Shown piece after piece: positions 1 through 8,288 of a stretch of 64,000 bases of DNA; positions within the stretch are counted from its first letter, which is position 1, and every line of letters begins with the position of its first letter. Made by a program: the position numbers and the translations under genes. The notes beneath the pieces were generated by a model that had not been told where the DNA came from, did not search any database, and saw nothing but the letters and a program-made list of their open reading frames with translations. Source of the DNA: Haliscomenobacter sp040401995 (lineage in GTDB: Bacteria > Bacteroidota > Bacteroidia > Chitinophagales > Saprospiraceae); assembly GCA_040401995.1 (NCBI GenBank), contig JBBANM010000002.1:79100-143099 (forward strand). Direction: 5' to 3'.

Positions 1-1617
1 TGGTTGGTCCTGGACATGCCTTAAGGCGATATCCATGGGTGGTGCATCGGTTATTTTTCCCGGATTAAAAAGATTATCCGGATCCCAAGTTTTTTTAATG
101 CGGCGCAGCAAAGCATAATTGTTTTCACCAATCATAAAGGGGATAAATTCCCCCCGCACGCGGCCGTCGCCATGCTCGCCACTGAGCGAGCCTTGGTATT
201 TTTTTATCAATTGAGCGGATGCCTCGGCAATGGCGCGAAGTTCTTTTACGCCAGCTGCGGTTTTTAGATTGAGAGTAGGCCGCAGATGCAATTCACCGGC
301 GCCGGCATGGGCGTAGTAAACAACTTTTTGATTGAATGTCTCCATCAATTCTGCAAACTCATCAATATAAGCCGGTAAATCAGCCAATTCTACCGCAGTA
401 TCTTCAATGAATTCAATTGCTTTAGCGTCGCCTTTTAGATTGGAAAGTACACCAAAACCTGCGGCGCGCAGTGCGAACACATTTTTGGTAAGCGGGGCAT
501 AAACTTTGGGATAATGAAAACCCATGCCTTGGGCTTTTAAATCAGCAATCATGGCATCGGCTTTTGCTTCGGCCTCGGCAATGGTTTGTCCTCGGAATTC
601 AATCATCAACACCGCAGCGGGGTCACCATCCAGAAAAAAGCGGTTTTTTTGTTGCTCGCGGTTGTCTTTGGTACAATCGAGAATGGTTTTGTCCATCAGC
701 TCGCAGGCGGTGGGTTGGTGCGCCATGGCTACCAATACCGCTTTCATACACTCATGCAAGCTATTAAAGTGTGGACAAACCACAATTTCTTCGGGAGCAG
801 GAAGCGGATTAACGTGAATTTTGATCTCCGTAATAAAGGCCAGCGTACCTTCTGACCCGCAGATCATTTTAGCAAAATTGAATGGCGTGCCTTCGGCAGC
901 AAAAGGTTGCTGGTTCAGCAAAAGATCAACTGCATAACCTGTGTTGCGACGATGAATGGATGGTTTGGGAAATTCGCGGCGAATTTCGTCTTGCACTTCA
1001 GCGGGACTAAGTTCCGCAAAAATGTGCTGATACAGTTTACTTTCTAAAGTATCGCCTTGCAGCTTTTTTTGAAAAGTTTCGGCATCGGTTGGACCAAAAA
1101 CGGCAGTAGAACCATCACTCAAGATGCAATGCAACTCCAGCACATGATCGCGAGTAGAACCGTAAATGATCGAGGTGGTACCGCAGGAATTATTGCCCAC
1201 CATGCCGCCAATCATTGCACGATTGGCAGTAGCGGTAATGGGTCCAAAAAACAAACCATGTGGCCGTAGAAAATGATTGAGTTCATCGCGTACAACGCCG
1301 GGTTGCACGCGCACCCAACCTTCCGCGACATTTACTTCCAGGATTTTATTGAAATATTTGGAAACGTCAGTAACGATGCCTGGGCCTACACATTGGCCTG
1401 CCAGCGAAGTGCCAGCAGTACGGGGAATGAGAGAAAGCCCGTGAAGCTTAGCAAAAGCAATCAAGGTTTTGATGTCTTCAGCTGTTTTGGGGCGGGCAAC
1501 GGCCAACGGATACTCCTTGTAAATAGAGCCATCGGTGGCATAAAGCGCCCGCATCAAATCATCGGTGTACAGATCGCCTTGTAGCGAAGTATCCAGCGTA
1601 GTTAAAGCATTTTTCAT
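1..1617 (-). CDS. FAD-linked dehydrogenase (D-2-hydroxyacid dehydrogenase/GlcD-like), 3' end cut off by the window
   Basis: The first 539 codons of a larger flavoprotein are visible, from the ATG at 1615-1617 to the left edge with no stop. The N-terminal half carries the FAD-binding PCMH fold signature: SLIPRTAGTSLAGQCVGPG near residue 70-90 and GGMVGNNSCGTTSIIYGSTR near 155-175. The last visible stretch, LFNPGKITDAPP, is the usual end of the FAD-linked oxidase C-terminal domain. Bacteroidota members of this family usually run to about 970 residues with a C-terminal Fe-S (CxxC) domain like YdiJ, so roughly the last 40 percent probably lies outside the window. Expected role: oxidation of a D-2-hydroxyacid such as D-lactate or D-2-hydroxyglutarate with electrons passed to a membrane acceptor. 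The substrate cannot be read from sequence. Confidence 0.85.
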   Translation of the reverse strand, partial: MKNALTTLDTSLQGDLYTDDLMRALYATDGSIYKEYPLAVARPKTAEDIKTLIAFAKLHGLSLIPRTAGTSLAGQCVGPGIVTDVSKYFNKILEVNVAEGWVRVQPGVVRDELNHFLRPHGLFFGPITATANRAMIGGMVGNNSCGTTSIIYGSTRDHVLELHCILSDGSTAVFGPTDAETFQKKLQGDTLESKLYQHIFAELSPAEVQDEIRREFPKPSIHRRNTGYAVDLLLNQQPFAAEGTPFNFAKMICGSEGTLAFITEIKIHVNPLPAPEEIVVCPHFNSLHECMKAVLVAMAHQPTACELMDKTILDCTKDNREQQKNRFFLDGDPAAVLMIEFRGQTIAEAEAKADAMIADLKAQGMGFHYPKVYAPLTKNVFALRAAGFGVLSNLKGDAKAIEFIEDTAVELADLPAYIDEFAELMETFNQKVVYYAHAGAGELHLRPTLNLKTAAGVKELRAIAEASAQLIKKYQGSLSGEHGDGRVRGEFIPFMIGENNYALLRRIKKTWDPDNLFNPGKITDAPPMDIALRHVQDQP

Positions 1618-1692
1618 TCCAAAATCATCAAAGTGAATGGACGATTGAGATGGCTATTGTAACAGATCTTGGAGATTATTTCAATAGCACGT

Positions 1693-1817
1693 CTTAGTTT
1701 GACGCAAAAAATTACTTCCCGATTTTTTGGGAGGCTTTTGAATAGGAAGCTCACTTGAAATGAACCGTTCGACTTCCTATTCAAAACCCAAAATCGGGAA
1801 ATTAATTTTTCTGCGTT
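1693..1817 (-). repeat. Family C hairpin repeat, copy 1
   Basis: A roughly 125-bp intergenic element that is almost wholly self-complementary: CTTCCCGATTTT pairs with AAAATCGGGAA, and TTTTGAATAGGAAG pairs with CTTCCTATTCAAAA, around an unpaired centre. The same sequence with only a handful of differences occurs in opposite orientation at 57776-57902. Read on the minus strand, it begins directly after the stop codon of the OmpA gene, just as the second copy begins directly after a stop codon. Confidence 0.85.
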
Positions 1818-1819
1818 CC

Positions 1820-2452
1820 TTATCGTCCGGATAAAATTAATTCAATTCGCCGATTGGCCAGTTTACCCTCTGGGATATCGTTGGGCGCAACTGGAAATTC
1901 GGAACCAAAACCACGGGCAATGATGCGTTCGGGTTTAATGCCATTGGCAATCATCGCGTCGCGAATGGCATCCGCTCGGCGTTGGGAAAGATAATTATTT
2001 TCCAAAGGATCTCCATCGTTATCGGTATGTCCGTCGATTTCAATTTGAAGATTGGTAAAGGTTTTTAAAATCGTGGAAAGCTGATTGGCCTCAGCGATTA
2101 AGGGTTTTGAAAGAATGACTTGTCGATCAGCGCCAGGGGTGTTTTTGAACAAAAAAACTTCTTTGCTGAAGGTTTTGTGTCCAGAAGCAAGGTAATTATA
2201 AAGTTTTTCGGCAATTGACCCGGTCTCAAATTGAGTGTTATCGAGGGTGGCTAGTTTTTTTTCAGTGTTTGAATCAAGAGAGGCGCGGGCTTCGGCTAGT
2301 TCTTTTTCGGCTTGAACTACCACCTCGTCTTTTTCGGAAATCGGTGATGCGGATGCCACTGCCTCTGGTTTGCGATTGCAGCTTTTGCTCAGGAGCCAGA
2401 GCAAAGCAACACCGGCCAATAAGCCTAAAATCAGGGGTAAGAATCGTTTCAT
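1820..2452 (-). CDS. OmpA-family cell-envelope protein
   Basis: A 210-residue protein starting at MKRFLPLILGLL, chosen over an upstream in-frame start because it gives a clean N-terminal hydrophobic segment (residues 1-22) with a following Cys at about 25 (LLSKSCN). That Cys is not a good lipobox, so a membrane anchor is as likely as a lipoprotein. A charged, helix-prone linker (about 40-75) precedes the OmpA C-terminal peptidoglycan-binding domain in the second half. Its hallmarks are IEIDGHTDNDGDPLENNYLS, QRRADAIRD and NRRIEL. Likely function is non-covalent attachment to peptidoglycan. The stop codon abuts hairpin repeat C. Confidence 0.85.
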   Translation of the reverse strand: MKRFLPLILGLLAGVALLWLLSKSCNRKPEAVASASPISEKDEVVVQAEKELAEARASLDSNTEKKLATLDNTQFETGSIAEKLYNYLASGHKTFSKEVFLFKNTPGADRQVILSKPLIAEANQLSTILKTFTNLQIEIDGHTDNDGDPLENNYLSQRRADAIRDAMIANGIKPERIIARGFGSEFPVAPNDIPEGKLANRRIELILSGR

Positions 2453-2588
2453 TGGAATTGAGTTATCGGGTTGTCGCGGCACTCCAAGCAACACATGGAG
2501 GCCTGCTCAAAAGTAAGACCTGAAGGGCTATTTTTGTACTAAAAAGACACATAGTTTTTCGTGCTTGGAGATGCTTTTTTCAAAAAGT

Positions 2589-3209
2589 CTATTGCTTCTT
2601 ACCGCCTTGTCTGGTGCCCGCATAATTGAGGTTGATGTCATCCAGCACCACATCCAGAATGGGATCTTTACCTCGTTGGTAGCCTTCGCGCAGATGGTGG
2701 CCATAAAAACTGGCAAAGGCACTCCAATAAGTGGCTACAAATCCGCCGCGAAGATTTTTGATCAAGGTGAACATCGGTACATCCAGCTCTCGCTCAATCA
2801 TTTTCATCAGCACCAATCCTTGAGTACGGCTTAATTGTTTCAGCGGCTGTTCAAATTTTTCGGAGAGTTCCTTTTGAAGTTCCTTGATCAAGCGGTGGCG
2901 TTTCCCATTGCGCATATCTTCCGTTGCAACTTCTACTTCACGAAAAATGCGCACCGCCTCGGCAGCATAGGGGTAAACTTGGTAAGCGTAGCGTTTGTAG
3001 CGGCGGTATTTTTTGAAATCATCTTCATTGTCAAAAGACTGGAAAGAAGAAACGGTCATTTCACCAAGATCGGCTAAAATGATGGTGTCCCCGGAGGCGT
3101 CGATTTGGTATTTAAAGGTTTTACCATCCACATTAATTTCCCCTGCTTTTTGGGCAAACGCCAAAGAAGTACAAAAAAGGCCAATAAAAAATACAAAGAC
3201 TATCCTCAT
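2589..3209 (-). CDS. DUF4294 domain-containing exported protein
   Basis: A 206-residue protein with a signal peptide (MRIVFVFFIGLFCTSLAFA, cleavage after about residue 19). The start was placed at the Met that opens this signal rather than 16 codons upstream. The body has the Bacteroidota-specific DUF4294 pattern: a short beta region ending DTIILADLGEMTV, then the conserved basic/aromatic helix KKYRRYKRYAYQVYPYAAEA near 75-95, then GLVLMKMIERELD and a C-terminal LRGGFVATYWSAFA. The family has no known biochemical role. It lies between hemA and an OmpA protein on the same strand, with gaps near 90 and 136 bases, so co-transcription is possible but not shown. Confidence 0.8.
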   Translation of the reverse strand: MRIVFVFFIGLFCTSLAFAQKAGEINVDGKTFKYQIDASGDTIILADLGEMTVSSFQSFDNEDDFKKYRRYKRYAYQVYPYAAEAVRIFREVEVATEDMRNGKRHRLIKELQKELSEKFEQPLKQLSRTQGLVLMKMIERELDVPMFTLIKNLRGGFVATYWSAFASFYGHHLREGYQRGKDPILDVVLDDINLNYAGTRQGGKKQ

Positions 3210-3298
3210 GGGGCGATGGAATTTTGCAGTTGCGAGACGACGATATAAAGAACGCAAAACTCTACGAATTTAGTGGATGGGTTGGGTCGGCAAATAAC

Positions 3299-4531
3299 CT
3301 AGATCATGACCTCTTTGGCCACTTTCATTGGAATCCCGATACATTTTTTTTCCATGTAGGTCATCATGCGTTCTAGTAGCTCGCGGGTGTTATCGTCCAG
3401 CAGTTCTACTTCTTTTTTGAAAACCTCTTCCATCGCTTTGGTTTTGATGGCTTTGATTTTTTCTGGAACGGGTCGCAAGGCAATTTCCAATTGGCGTTGG
3501 CGGAATGTTTGGGGGAAAGCAAGCAAGAAATCGTTGAGCATCTCTTTGGCAAAATGCATTTCTTTTTCTCGGAAGGCCAAGTTTTCTTTGGCTAAGTGGC
3601 GCAATCCGTCGATTTCAATGTAGTGTACATCAAATTGTTCCACCACCGCTGGCGCAATGTTGTGCGGGATGGCCAGATCGATCAATATCTTAGTGTCGGT
3701 ATCTGCTTGGAGCAGTTGAGGGTACAATTCGGCGGTTAGGATGGGTTCATGCGCGCCGGTGCACACGAAGGCAACATCAAAACCTGCAGTATATGTTTTG
3801 AGATCAGCTAGTGCGTAAGCTTTGCCGGTTTCAAAAAGAGAGGCAACTTCTTGTGCTTTACTCAGGGTACGGTTAAAAACCGTTACGTTGGTAAATTCTT
3901 GTTTTACCAACAGTTTGGCGATCAGGGCATTGGTTTGACCGGCGCCAATCAGCAAGATACGGGCATCTTTTTGTACGTGGTGGCGCAACATTTTTTGCAA
4001 CGCCAAAGAAGCGATAGAAACAGGCTTGTCGCCAATGCGGGTATTGGAATAGATAGATTTAGCAGCTACTACGGCTTGGTCCATTGCTAGGCGCAAGTGA
4101 TCGCCGGTTAGTCCCCATGATTTGCATTGTTCAAAAGCATCGCGCAATTGACCCAATATCTGGCGCTCGCCAATAACCATTGAATCTACAGATGCGGCAA
4201 CACTGAATAAATGCTCCAAGGCGTCCATGCCGCTTAGTGCCAATACATTAGCAGGTAAAGCTTCTAGGTCTTCTTGATCCAGTAGAGGATTGATCTTTTG
4301 GAAAAAATTAGCAACAAAGGTCTCGCTGAGTGGAAATTGGGCATCAAAAAAATAAAGAACACGGTTGCAAGTGGTGAGATAGAGGAATTCATTCAGGTCA
4401 AAATCAGCTTTGATTCCGTCTAGTATCTGTTGTAAAGACAGCGGATCAGCAACTTGAACGACATATTTGCCTATGTCTTTTAGGTTGATGTGCTTATGAG
4501 TGACCGTGAGAATCTTGTATCTATCCAACAT
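3299..4531 (-). CDS. hemA: Glutamyl-tRNA reductase
   Basis: A 410-residue enzyme that reduces glutamyl-tRNA(Glu) to glutamate-1-semialdehyde with NADPH, the first committed step of C5 tetrapyrrole synthesis. The catalytic Cys is in LYLTTCNRVLYFF (Cys55 with the start at MLDRYKIL). The family block SVAASVDSMVIGERQILGQL follows, then a Rossmann segment ARILLIGAGQTNALIAKLL for NADPH. The C-terminal helical dimerisation domain is present, so length is normal. The start at 4531 places the beta-strand ILTVTHKH at the N-terminus as in other members; an in-frame upstream Met would add 20 unlike residues. No other haem gene is adjacent, so it appears to be a single-gene unit diverging from aspS across about 300 bases. 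Confidence 0.96.
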   Translation of the reverse strand: MLDRYKILTVTHKHINLKDIGKYVVQVADPLSLQQILDGIKADFDLNEFLYLTTCNRVLYFFDAQFPLSETFVANFFQKINPLLDQEDLEALPANVLALSGMDALEHLFSVAASVDSMVIGERQILGQLRDAFEQCKSWGLTGDHLRLAMDQAVVAAKSIYSNTRIGDKPVSIASLALQKMLRHHVQKDARILLIGAGQTNALIAKLLVKQEFTNVTVFNRTLSKAQEVASLFETGKAYALADLKTYTAGFDVAFVCTGAHEPILTAELYPQLLQADTDTKILIDLAIPHNIAPAVVEQFDVHYIEIDGLRHLAKENLAFREKEMHFAKEMLNDFLLAFPQTFRQRQLEIALRPVPEKIKAIKTKAMEEVFKKEVELLDDNTRELLERMMTYMEKKCIGIPMKVAKEVMI

Positions 4532-4834
4532 ATTTGTCCAATTCCAATAATTGTTAGCAAAAATAGACGCTGAAGCTTTTTTTAATGTCATGAAACTGTA
4601 ACAAGGTTGAAAAAAAGCTATTTGGATAAAATCTAAATAATTAAAACCCCTTATAAAACTTAGAAATCAGCGATTACGGCCCTACAAAGCAAGCAATCAT
4701 TGGGCGTAAAGGGAGTGATAATAATCATTATTTCCCAAGAGAAAAATTTCTTTTTTTGCACACTTCTAATGGTTTAGCAATAATCCTTTTATTTTTGTGC
4801 GCTTTTTTAGTCAATCAAAAAAATTACCATTCCC
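4532..4834. promoter_or_regulatory. Divergent hemA/aspS intergenic region
   Basis: An AT-rich 303-base gap that must hold promoters for both flanking genes. On the plus strand TATTTTTG at 4790-4797 matches the Bacteroidota -7 consensus TAnnTTTG, about 40 bases before the aspS ATG. No convincing -33 TTTG lies at the expected 19-21 base spacing, so the call is tentative. I see no gene or stable hairpin here. Confidence 0.35.
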
Positions 4835-6595
4835 ATGTACCGGACTCATACCTGCGGAGATCTTCGTATTGATAATGTTGGAGAAACTGTTCAATTGAGC
4901 GGTTGGCTTCAAGTAAACCGTGATTTTGGCGCCATGACCTTCGCTGATTTGCGCGATCGCTACGGCATTACCCAGTTGGTGTTTAGCATGGAAGACAATG
5001 CTGAGTTGTGCGAACGCGCGCGTAAGCTGGGGCGCGAGTTTGTGATCCGAGTAGAAGGCTTGGTGCGCGAGCGGAGTAGCAAAAACCCCAATCGAGCTAC
5101 CGGAGATATAGAAATCATGGTAAAATCGCTCGATGTGTTGAATGCTTCTAAAGTACCGCCTTTCACCATTGAAGACGATACCGATGGCGGCGACGATCTT
5201 CGTATGCGTTACCGTTACTTGGATTTGCGCCGTACGCCAGTTCAAAATAACCTGATATTTCGTTCCAAATTGTCGTTGGAAGTTCGCAAGTTTTTGAGTG
5301 AAAAAAACTTTGTGGAAATTGAAACGCCATTTTTGATCAAAAGCACACCGGAAGGCGCGCGCGACTTTGTGGTGCCCAGCCGCATGAATGCTGGACAGTT
5401 TTATGCGTTGCCGCAATCACCGCAAACGTTCAAACAGATTTTGATGGTGGCGGGTTTTGACCGTTATTTTCAGATTGTGAAATGTTTTCGGGATGAAGAT
5501 TTGCGGGCCGATCGCCAACCAGAGTTTACGCAGATCGATTGCGAAATGGCTTTCGTAACTCGCGAAGACATTTTGCAAACATTTGAAGGGCTTACGCGCC
5601 ATTTGTTTTTGCATACTTTAGGATTGGAATTGGGCGATTTCCCCCGCATGTCGTATGATGATGCCATGCGTTTGTATGGTTCGGATAAACCGGATTTGCG
5701 TTTTGATATGCCAATCGTAGAATTGACTTCAATCGTTAAGGGCAGCAACTTCCCTGTTTTTGATGCTGCTGAATTGGTGGGCGGTATCAACGTATCGGGT
5801 CAAGCTGGTTACACGCGTAAGCAAGTAGACGAGTTGACGGAGTGGGTGAAACGGCCACAGATTGGCGCCAAAGGCTTGGTTTACTTCCGCTACAATGAAG
5901 ACGGAACGCTGAAATCGTCGGTAGATAAGTTTTATTCAGAAGAGCAATTGAAAGATTGGGCAGCAGAATTTGATGCCAAACCTGGAGATTTGATCTTGAT
6001 TTTGGCAGGCGAGGATGAAAAAACCCGCAAGCAGCTCGGTGATTTGCGCTTGGAAATGGGTCGCCGTTTGGGACTGATGACGCCGGGCGAATTCAAACCG
6101 CTTTGGGTACTTGATTTCCCCTTGTTGGAGTGGGATGATGACACGGCGCGTTTTTATGCTATGCACCACCCTTTCACGTCGCCTAAGCCAGAAGACATTG
6201 AAAAAATGAACAGCAATGATCGTCAAGTTTTGAAAGATTTGCGTGCGGATGCTTACGATTTGGTGATCAATGGCGTAGAAATTGGCGGTGGTTCTATCCG
6301 AATCCACAACCGCGAATTGCAAGAGAAAAACTTTCAATTGTTGGGCTTTACGCCGGAAGCTGCCGAAAGTCAGTTTGGATTTTTGTTGGGGGCTTTTGAA
6401 TATGGGGCACCTCCGCACGGCGGTATTGCCTTTGGCTTTGATCGCTTGAACTCAGTGATGAATGGCCAAAATTCAATCCGCGACTTTATTGCGTTTCCGA
6501 AAAATAACCAAGGCCGCGATATGATGATTGATGCGCCTTCGGAAATTGATGCTGCTCAGCTCAAAGAATTGAGTATCGATGTGAAATTGTCATAA
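4835..6595 (+). CDS. aspS: Aspartyl-tRNA synthetase (bacterial type)
   Basis: A 586-residue class II aminoacyl-tRNA synthetase that charges tRNA-Asp. Domain order is the bacterial one: an N-terminal OB-fold anticodon-binding domain (VQLSGWLQVNRDFGAMTF...DLRDRYGITQ), then the catalytic core split by the GAD insertion, which spans about residues 290-410. Motif 1 is FVEIETPFLIKSTPEGARDF. Motif 2 is FRDEDLRADRQPEFTQID, with the flipping-loop and ATP-binding arginines intact. Motif 3 is GIAFGFDRL near the C-terminus. Length matches the bacterial, discriminating form rather than the shorter archaeal or AspS2 form. It stands alone, followed by a strong bidirectional terminator shared with the convergent acyltransferase gene. 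Confidence 0.97.
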   Translation: MYRTHTCGDLRIDNVGETVQLSGWLQVNRDFGAMTFADLRDRYGITQLVFSMEDNAELCERARKLGREFVIRVEGLVRERSSKNPNRATGDIEIMVKSLDVLNASKVPPFTIEDDTDGGDDLRMRYRYLDLRRTPVQNNLIFRSKLSLEVRKFLSEKNFVEIETPFLIKSTPEGARDFVVPSRMNAGQFYALPQSPQTFKQILMVAGFDRYFQIVKCFRDEDLRADRQPEFTQIDCEMAFVTREDILQTFEGLTRHLFLHTLGLELGDFPRMSYDDAMRLYGSDKPDLRFDMPIVELTSIVKGSNFPVFDAAELVGGINVSGQAGYTRKQVDELTEWVKRPQIGAKGLVYFRYNEDGTLKSSVDKFYSEEQLKDWAAEFDAKPGDLILILAGEDEKTRKQLGDLRLEMGRRLGLMTPGEFKPLWVLDFPLLEWDDDTARFYAMHHPFTSPKPEDIEKMNSNDRQVLKDLRADAYDLVINGVEIGGGSIRIHNRELQEKNFQLLGFTPEAAESQFGFLLGAFEYGAPPHGGIAFGFDRLNSVMNGQNSIRDFIAFPKNNQGRDMMIDAPSEIDAAQLKELSIDVKLS

Positions 6596-6615
6596 ACGAT
6601 AATCAACGAGGAATA

Positions 6616-6654
6616 AAAAACGCGCGCCGAAAAGTCTTTTCGGCGCGCGTTTTT
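6616..6654. terminator. Bidirectional intrinsic terminator between aspS and the acyltransferase gene
   Basis: Perfect 19-base arms (6616-6634 and 6636-6654) with core ACGCGCGCCGAAAAG, flanked by A-run on one side and T-run on the other. It therefore works as a rho-independent terminator on both strands for the convergent genes ending at 6595 and 6673. Confidence 0.93.
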
Positions 6655-6672
6655 GTTGAGTAGCTACTCAGG

Positions 6673-7809
6673 TTATCGATAGGACAATGCATTCACCAGC
6701 GGATTGGCGTACATTTCCAATAAGTATTTTCTTCCAGCTGCTTGCTCTTCAGGCTTGAGCACTTTGATTTGATTGTCAAAAAATAGGGTGAGTTTTTCTC
6801 GCTCTTGTTCGGTGTATTTGTCCGAAAAAGCATCATCAGCGTGCAGTAAATCATAAGCTACAAAATTGACAGCGTGCAAGCGATAATTCAAATGGATAGA
6901 TTGGTCAATCAAAGTCGCCACCGCTTCCAGTTGTTTTTTGCTATTGGGGAGGGTGTCCAGTAAGTCGAGCTCTTCGACCAAGGGTTTTCCAAAATGAAAA
7001 TGCACCCGTCCTTTGGGGCCTTTTATCCCGGTCAGCATATTCTCCACGTCTTTTTGAAAAGATTTGACGTAGTTAGGGTCGTTGTGGATGTTTAAATACT
7101 CCTGGGTTTTGAGCAATCCACAAGGGTCAAATTCGTAGGAAATGGCTACGGGAACTATTTTTACCTCCTGAAAATGTTTTTTCAAGTCATTTTTTCCACT
7201 CAAACTCAACATGGTGAGTAGCCCAACTTGGGTTCGGTCATTGCCATCCTTGGCGCGCCCTTCGCGTTGGGCGATCCATACCGCATCTTTTTTTGAAGTG
7301 ATGAGGTCGCGGATGTAGTTGGAAAGTTGAAGCGAATAGGTGTAAAGCTCGCGCGGAGTACCATTTCGGCGCACCACAAAACTTTTGTTCAACCGGAAAA
7401 GCAACTCCGAGATGCGACTGGCCATCAAATTATCGCCGATGGCAATTTGACTGGTTTGAAAACCGTGTTCAAACAGCACCATATTCAAAATTGCCGAATC
7501 CAAAATAATATCGCGGTGATTGGAAATAAAAAGGTACCTGTCATTGGGATCCAAGCCCTCCAATCCGCTGGTAGTAAGGCTGGTGATGCTGATTTTTTCA
7601 ATCAGTTTCAAAAAAGGGGCAATGATGTTTTTTTGAAAATCGAAGGCAGTTTCAATGTTGTTTTTGATTTGTAAAAACAAGGCATTGAGTTGCTCTGGCA
7701 AAAAGGTTTTCATGCCATCAATAAAGCTAGGGTAGCTGAACAATTCTTGAATGGCGGCCTTGACTTCGTCGTCGCGGTAGGGCTCTAATCTAAGTTCAAG
7801 TTCTTGCAT
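6673..7809 (-). CDS. PlsC/PlsB-like acyltransferase family protein
   Basis: A 378-residue protein of the glycerolipid acyltransferase superfamily, likely at the inner membrane face. The acceptor-site block is YLFISNHRDIILDSAIL near residues 91-107. Note the His and Asp are separated by five residues (NHRDIILD) instead of the canonical HX4D, which I believe is normal for this Bacteroidota subgroup. The second motif is IAQREGRAKDGNDRTQVG near 180, equivalent to the EGTRS-type block, and VKIVPVAISYEFDP near 220 is the block III/IV equivalent. The long N- and C-terminal helical extensions distinguish it from the roughly 240-residue PlsC. The specific acyl acceptor is unknown; sn-glycerol-3-phosphate or lysophosphatidate are the obvious candidates. 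Its start overlaps the end of the DinB gene by 14 bases, implying translational coupling. Confidence 0.85.
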   Translation of the reverse strand: MQELELRLEPYRDDEVKAAIQELFSYPSFIDGMKTFLPEQLNALFLQIKNNIETAFDFQKNIIAPFLKLIEKISITSLTTSGLEGLDPNDRYLFISNHRDIILDSAILNMVLFEHGFQTSQIAIGDNLMASRISELLFRLNKSFVVRRNGTPRELYTYSLQLSNYIRDLITSKKDAVWIAQREGRAKDGNDRTQVGLLTMLSLSGKNDLKKHFQEVKIVPVAISYEFDPCGLLKTQEYLNIHNDPNYVKSFQKDVENMLTGIKGPKGRVHFHFGKPLVEELDLLDTLPNSKKQLEAVATLIDQSIHLNYRLHAVNFVAYDLLHADDAFSDKYTEQEREKLTLFFDNQIKVLKPEEQAAGRKYLLEMYANPLVNALSYR

Positions 7810-8224
7810 GATCCAGGTGTTTTATCGGGTTCCCCATTCCCACAAACCAAACAATGTTTTTTTTATCAACCGGATGCCCCGCTTGTTTTAATGAAAGCAC
7901 GATTTGTCCGCGGTGATGGGCTTCATGGGCGACAAGATAGCCCAAAAATGCGGTGGGGTGAGGTTTGAAACCTTTTATTTTTCCGGCTGCTAATCCATTG
8001 GAAAGCATTTGGCGGATGGCCATTGCGCTCAGTGTGAGTTGTTCTTGAAGAAGAGCTTTCGTGATGCCTTGTTTTTCAATTTTTTGTACAGAAGTCAAGG
8101 CCTCAGGTTGTCCTTCTTTGAGCCACATCAGGCGTACATTGTGTACATGCGCGCATTGCTCGCCCATGGTGCGACCTTTGGAAGCAGCGGTAGCGGTTAA
8201 GTTTGCTTCGTCAATGGCCTCCAA
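7796..8224 (-). CDS. DinB-family protein, apparently interrupted near its start (possible pseudogene)
   Basis: The open part encodes 142 residues of a DinB/YfiT four-helix-bundle protein. Metal-ligand-type histidines sit in EQCAHVHNVRLMW and VAHEAHHRGQI. The only start in this frame is TTG at 8222-8224. Upstream in the same frame the sequence continues to look native: ATG at 8276-8278, MEAILET, then TAG at 8255-8257, then DINNRINLYLLEAIDE. Homologues I know of have a Trp followed by an (I/H)NRINLYLL motif here, so TGG to TAG is the likely change. Either the gene is broken, or a TTG start makes a shortened protein, or this is a sequencing error. The ATG at 8278 lies 10 bases after the amylase stop, which supports it as the original start. 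The function of such DinB proteins is often thiol transfer or unknown. Confidence 0.65.
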   Translation of the reverse strand: MEAIDEANLTATAASKGRTMGEQCAHVHNVRLMWLKEGQPEALTSVQKIEKQGITKALLQEQLTLSAMAIRQMLSNGLAAGKIKGFKPHPTAFLGYLVAHEAHHRGQIVLSLKQAGHPVDKKNIVWFVGMGNPIKHLDHART

Positions 8225-8288
8225 AAGATAGAGGTTAATGCGGTTGTTGATGTCCTAGGTTTCTAGGATTGCTTCCATTGCATAGATG

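Noticed and set aside
4699..4713. ATTGGGCGTAAAGGG resembles a conserved 16S rRNA segment
   Set aside because: The match is about 15 bases only, and the flanks do not fit rRNA secondary structure; treated as chance.
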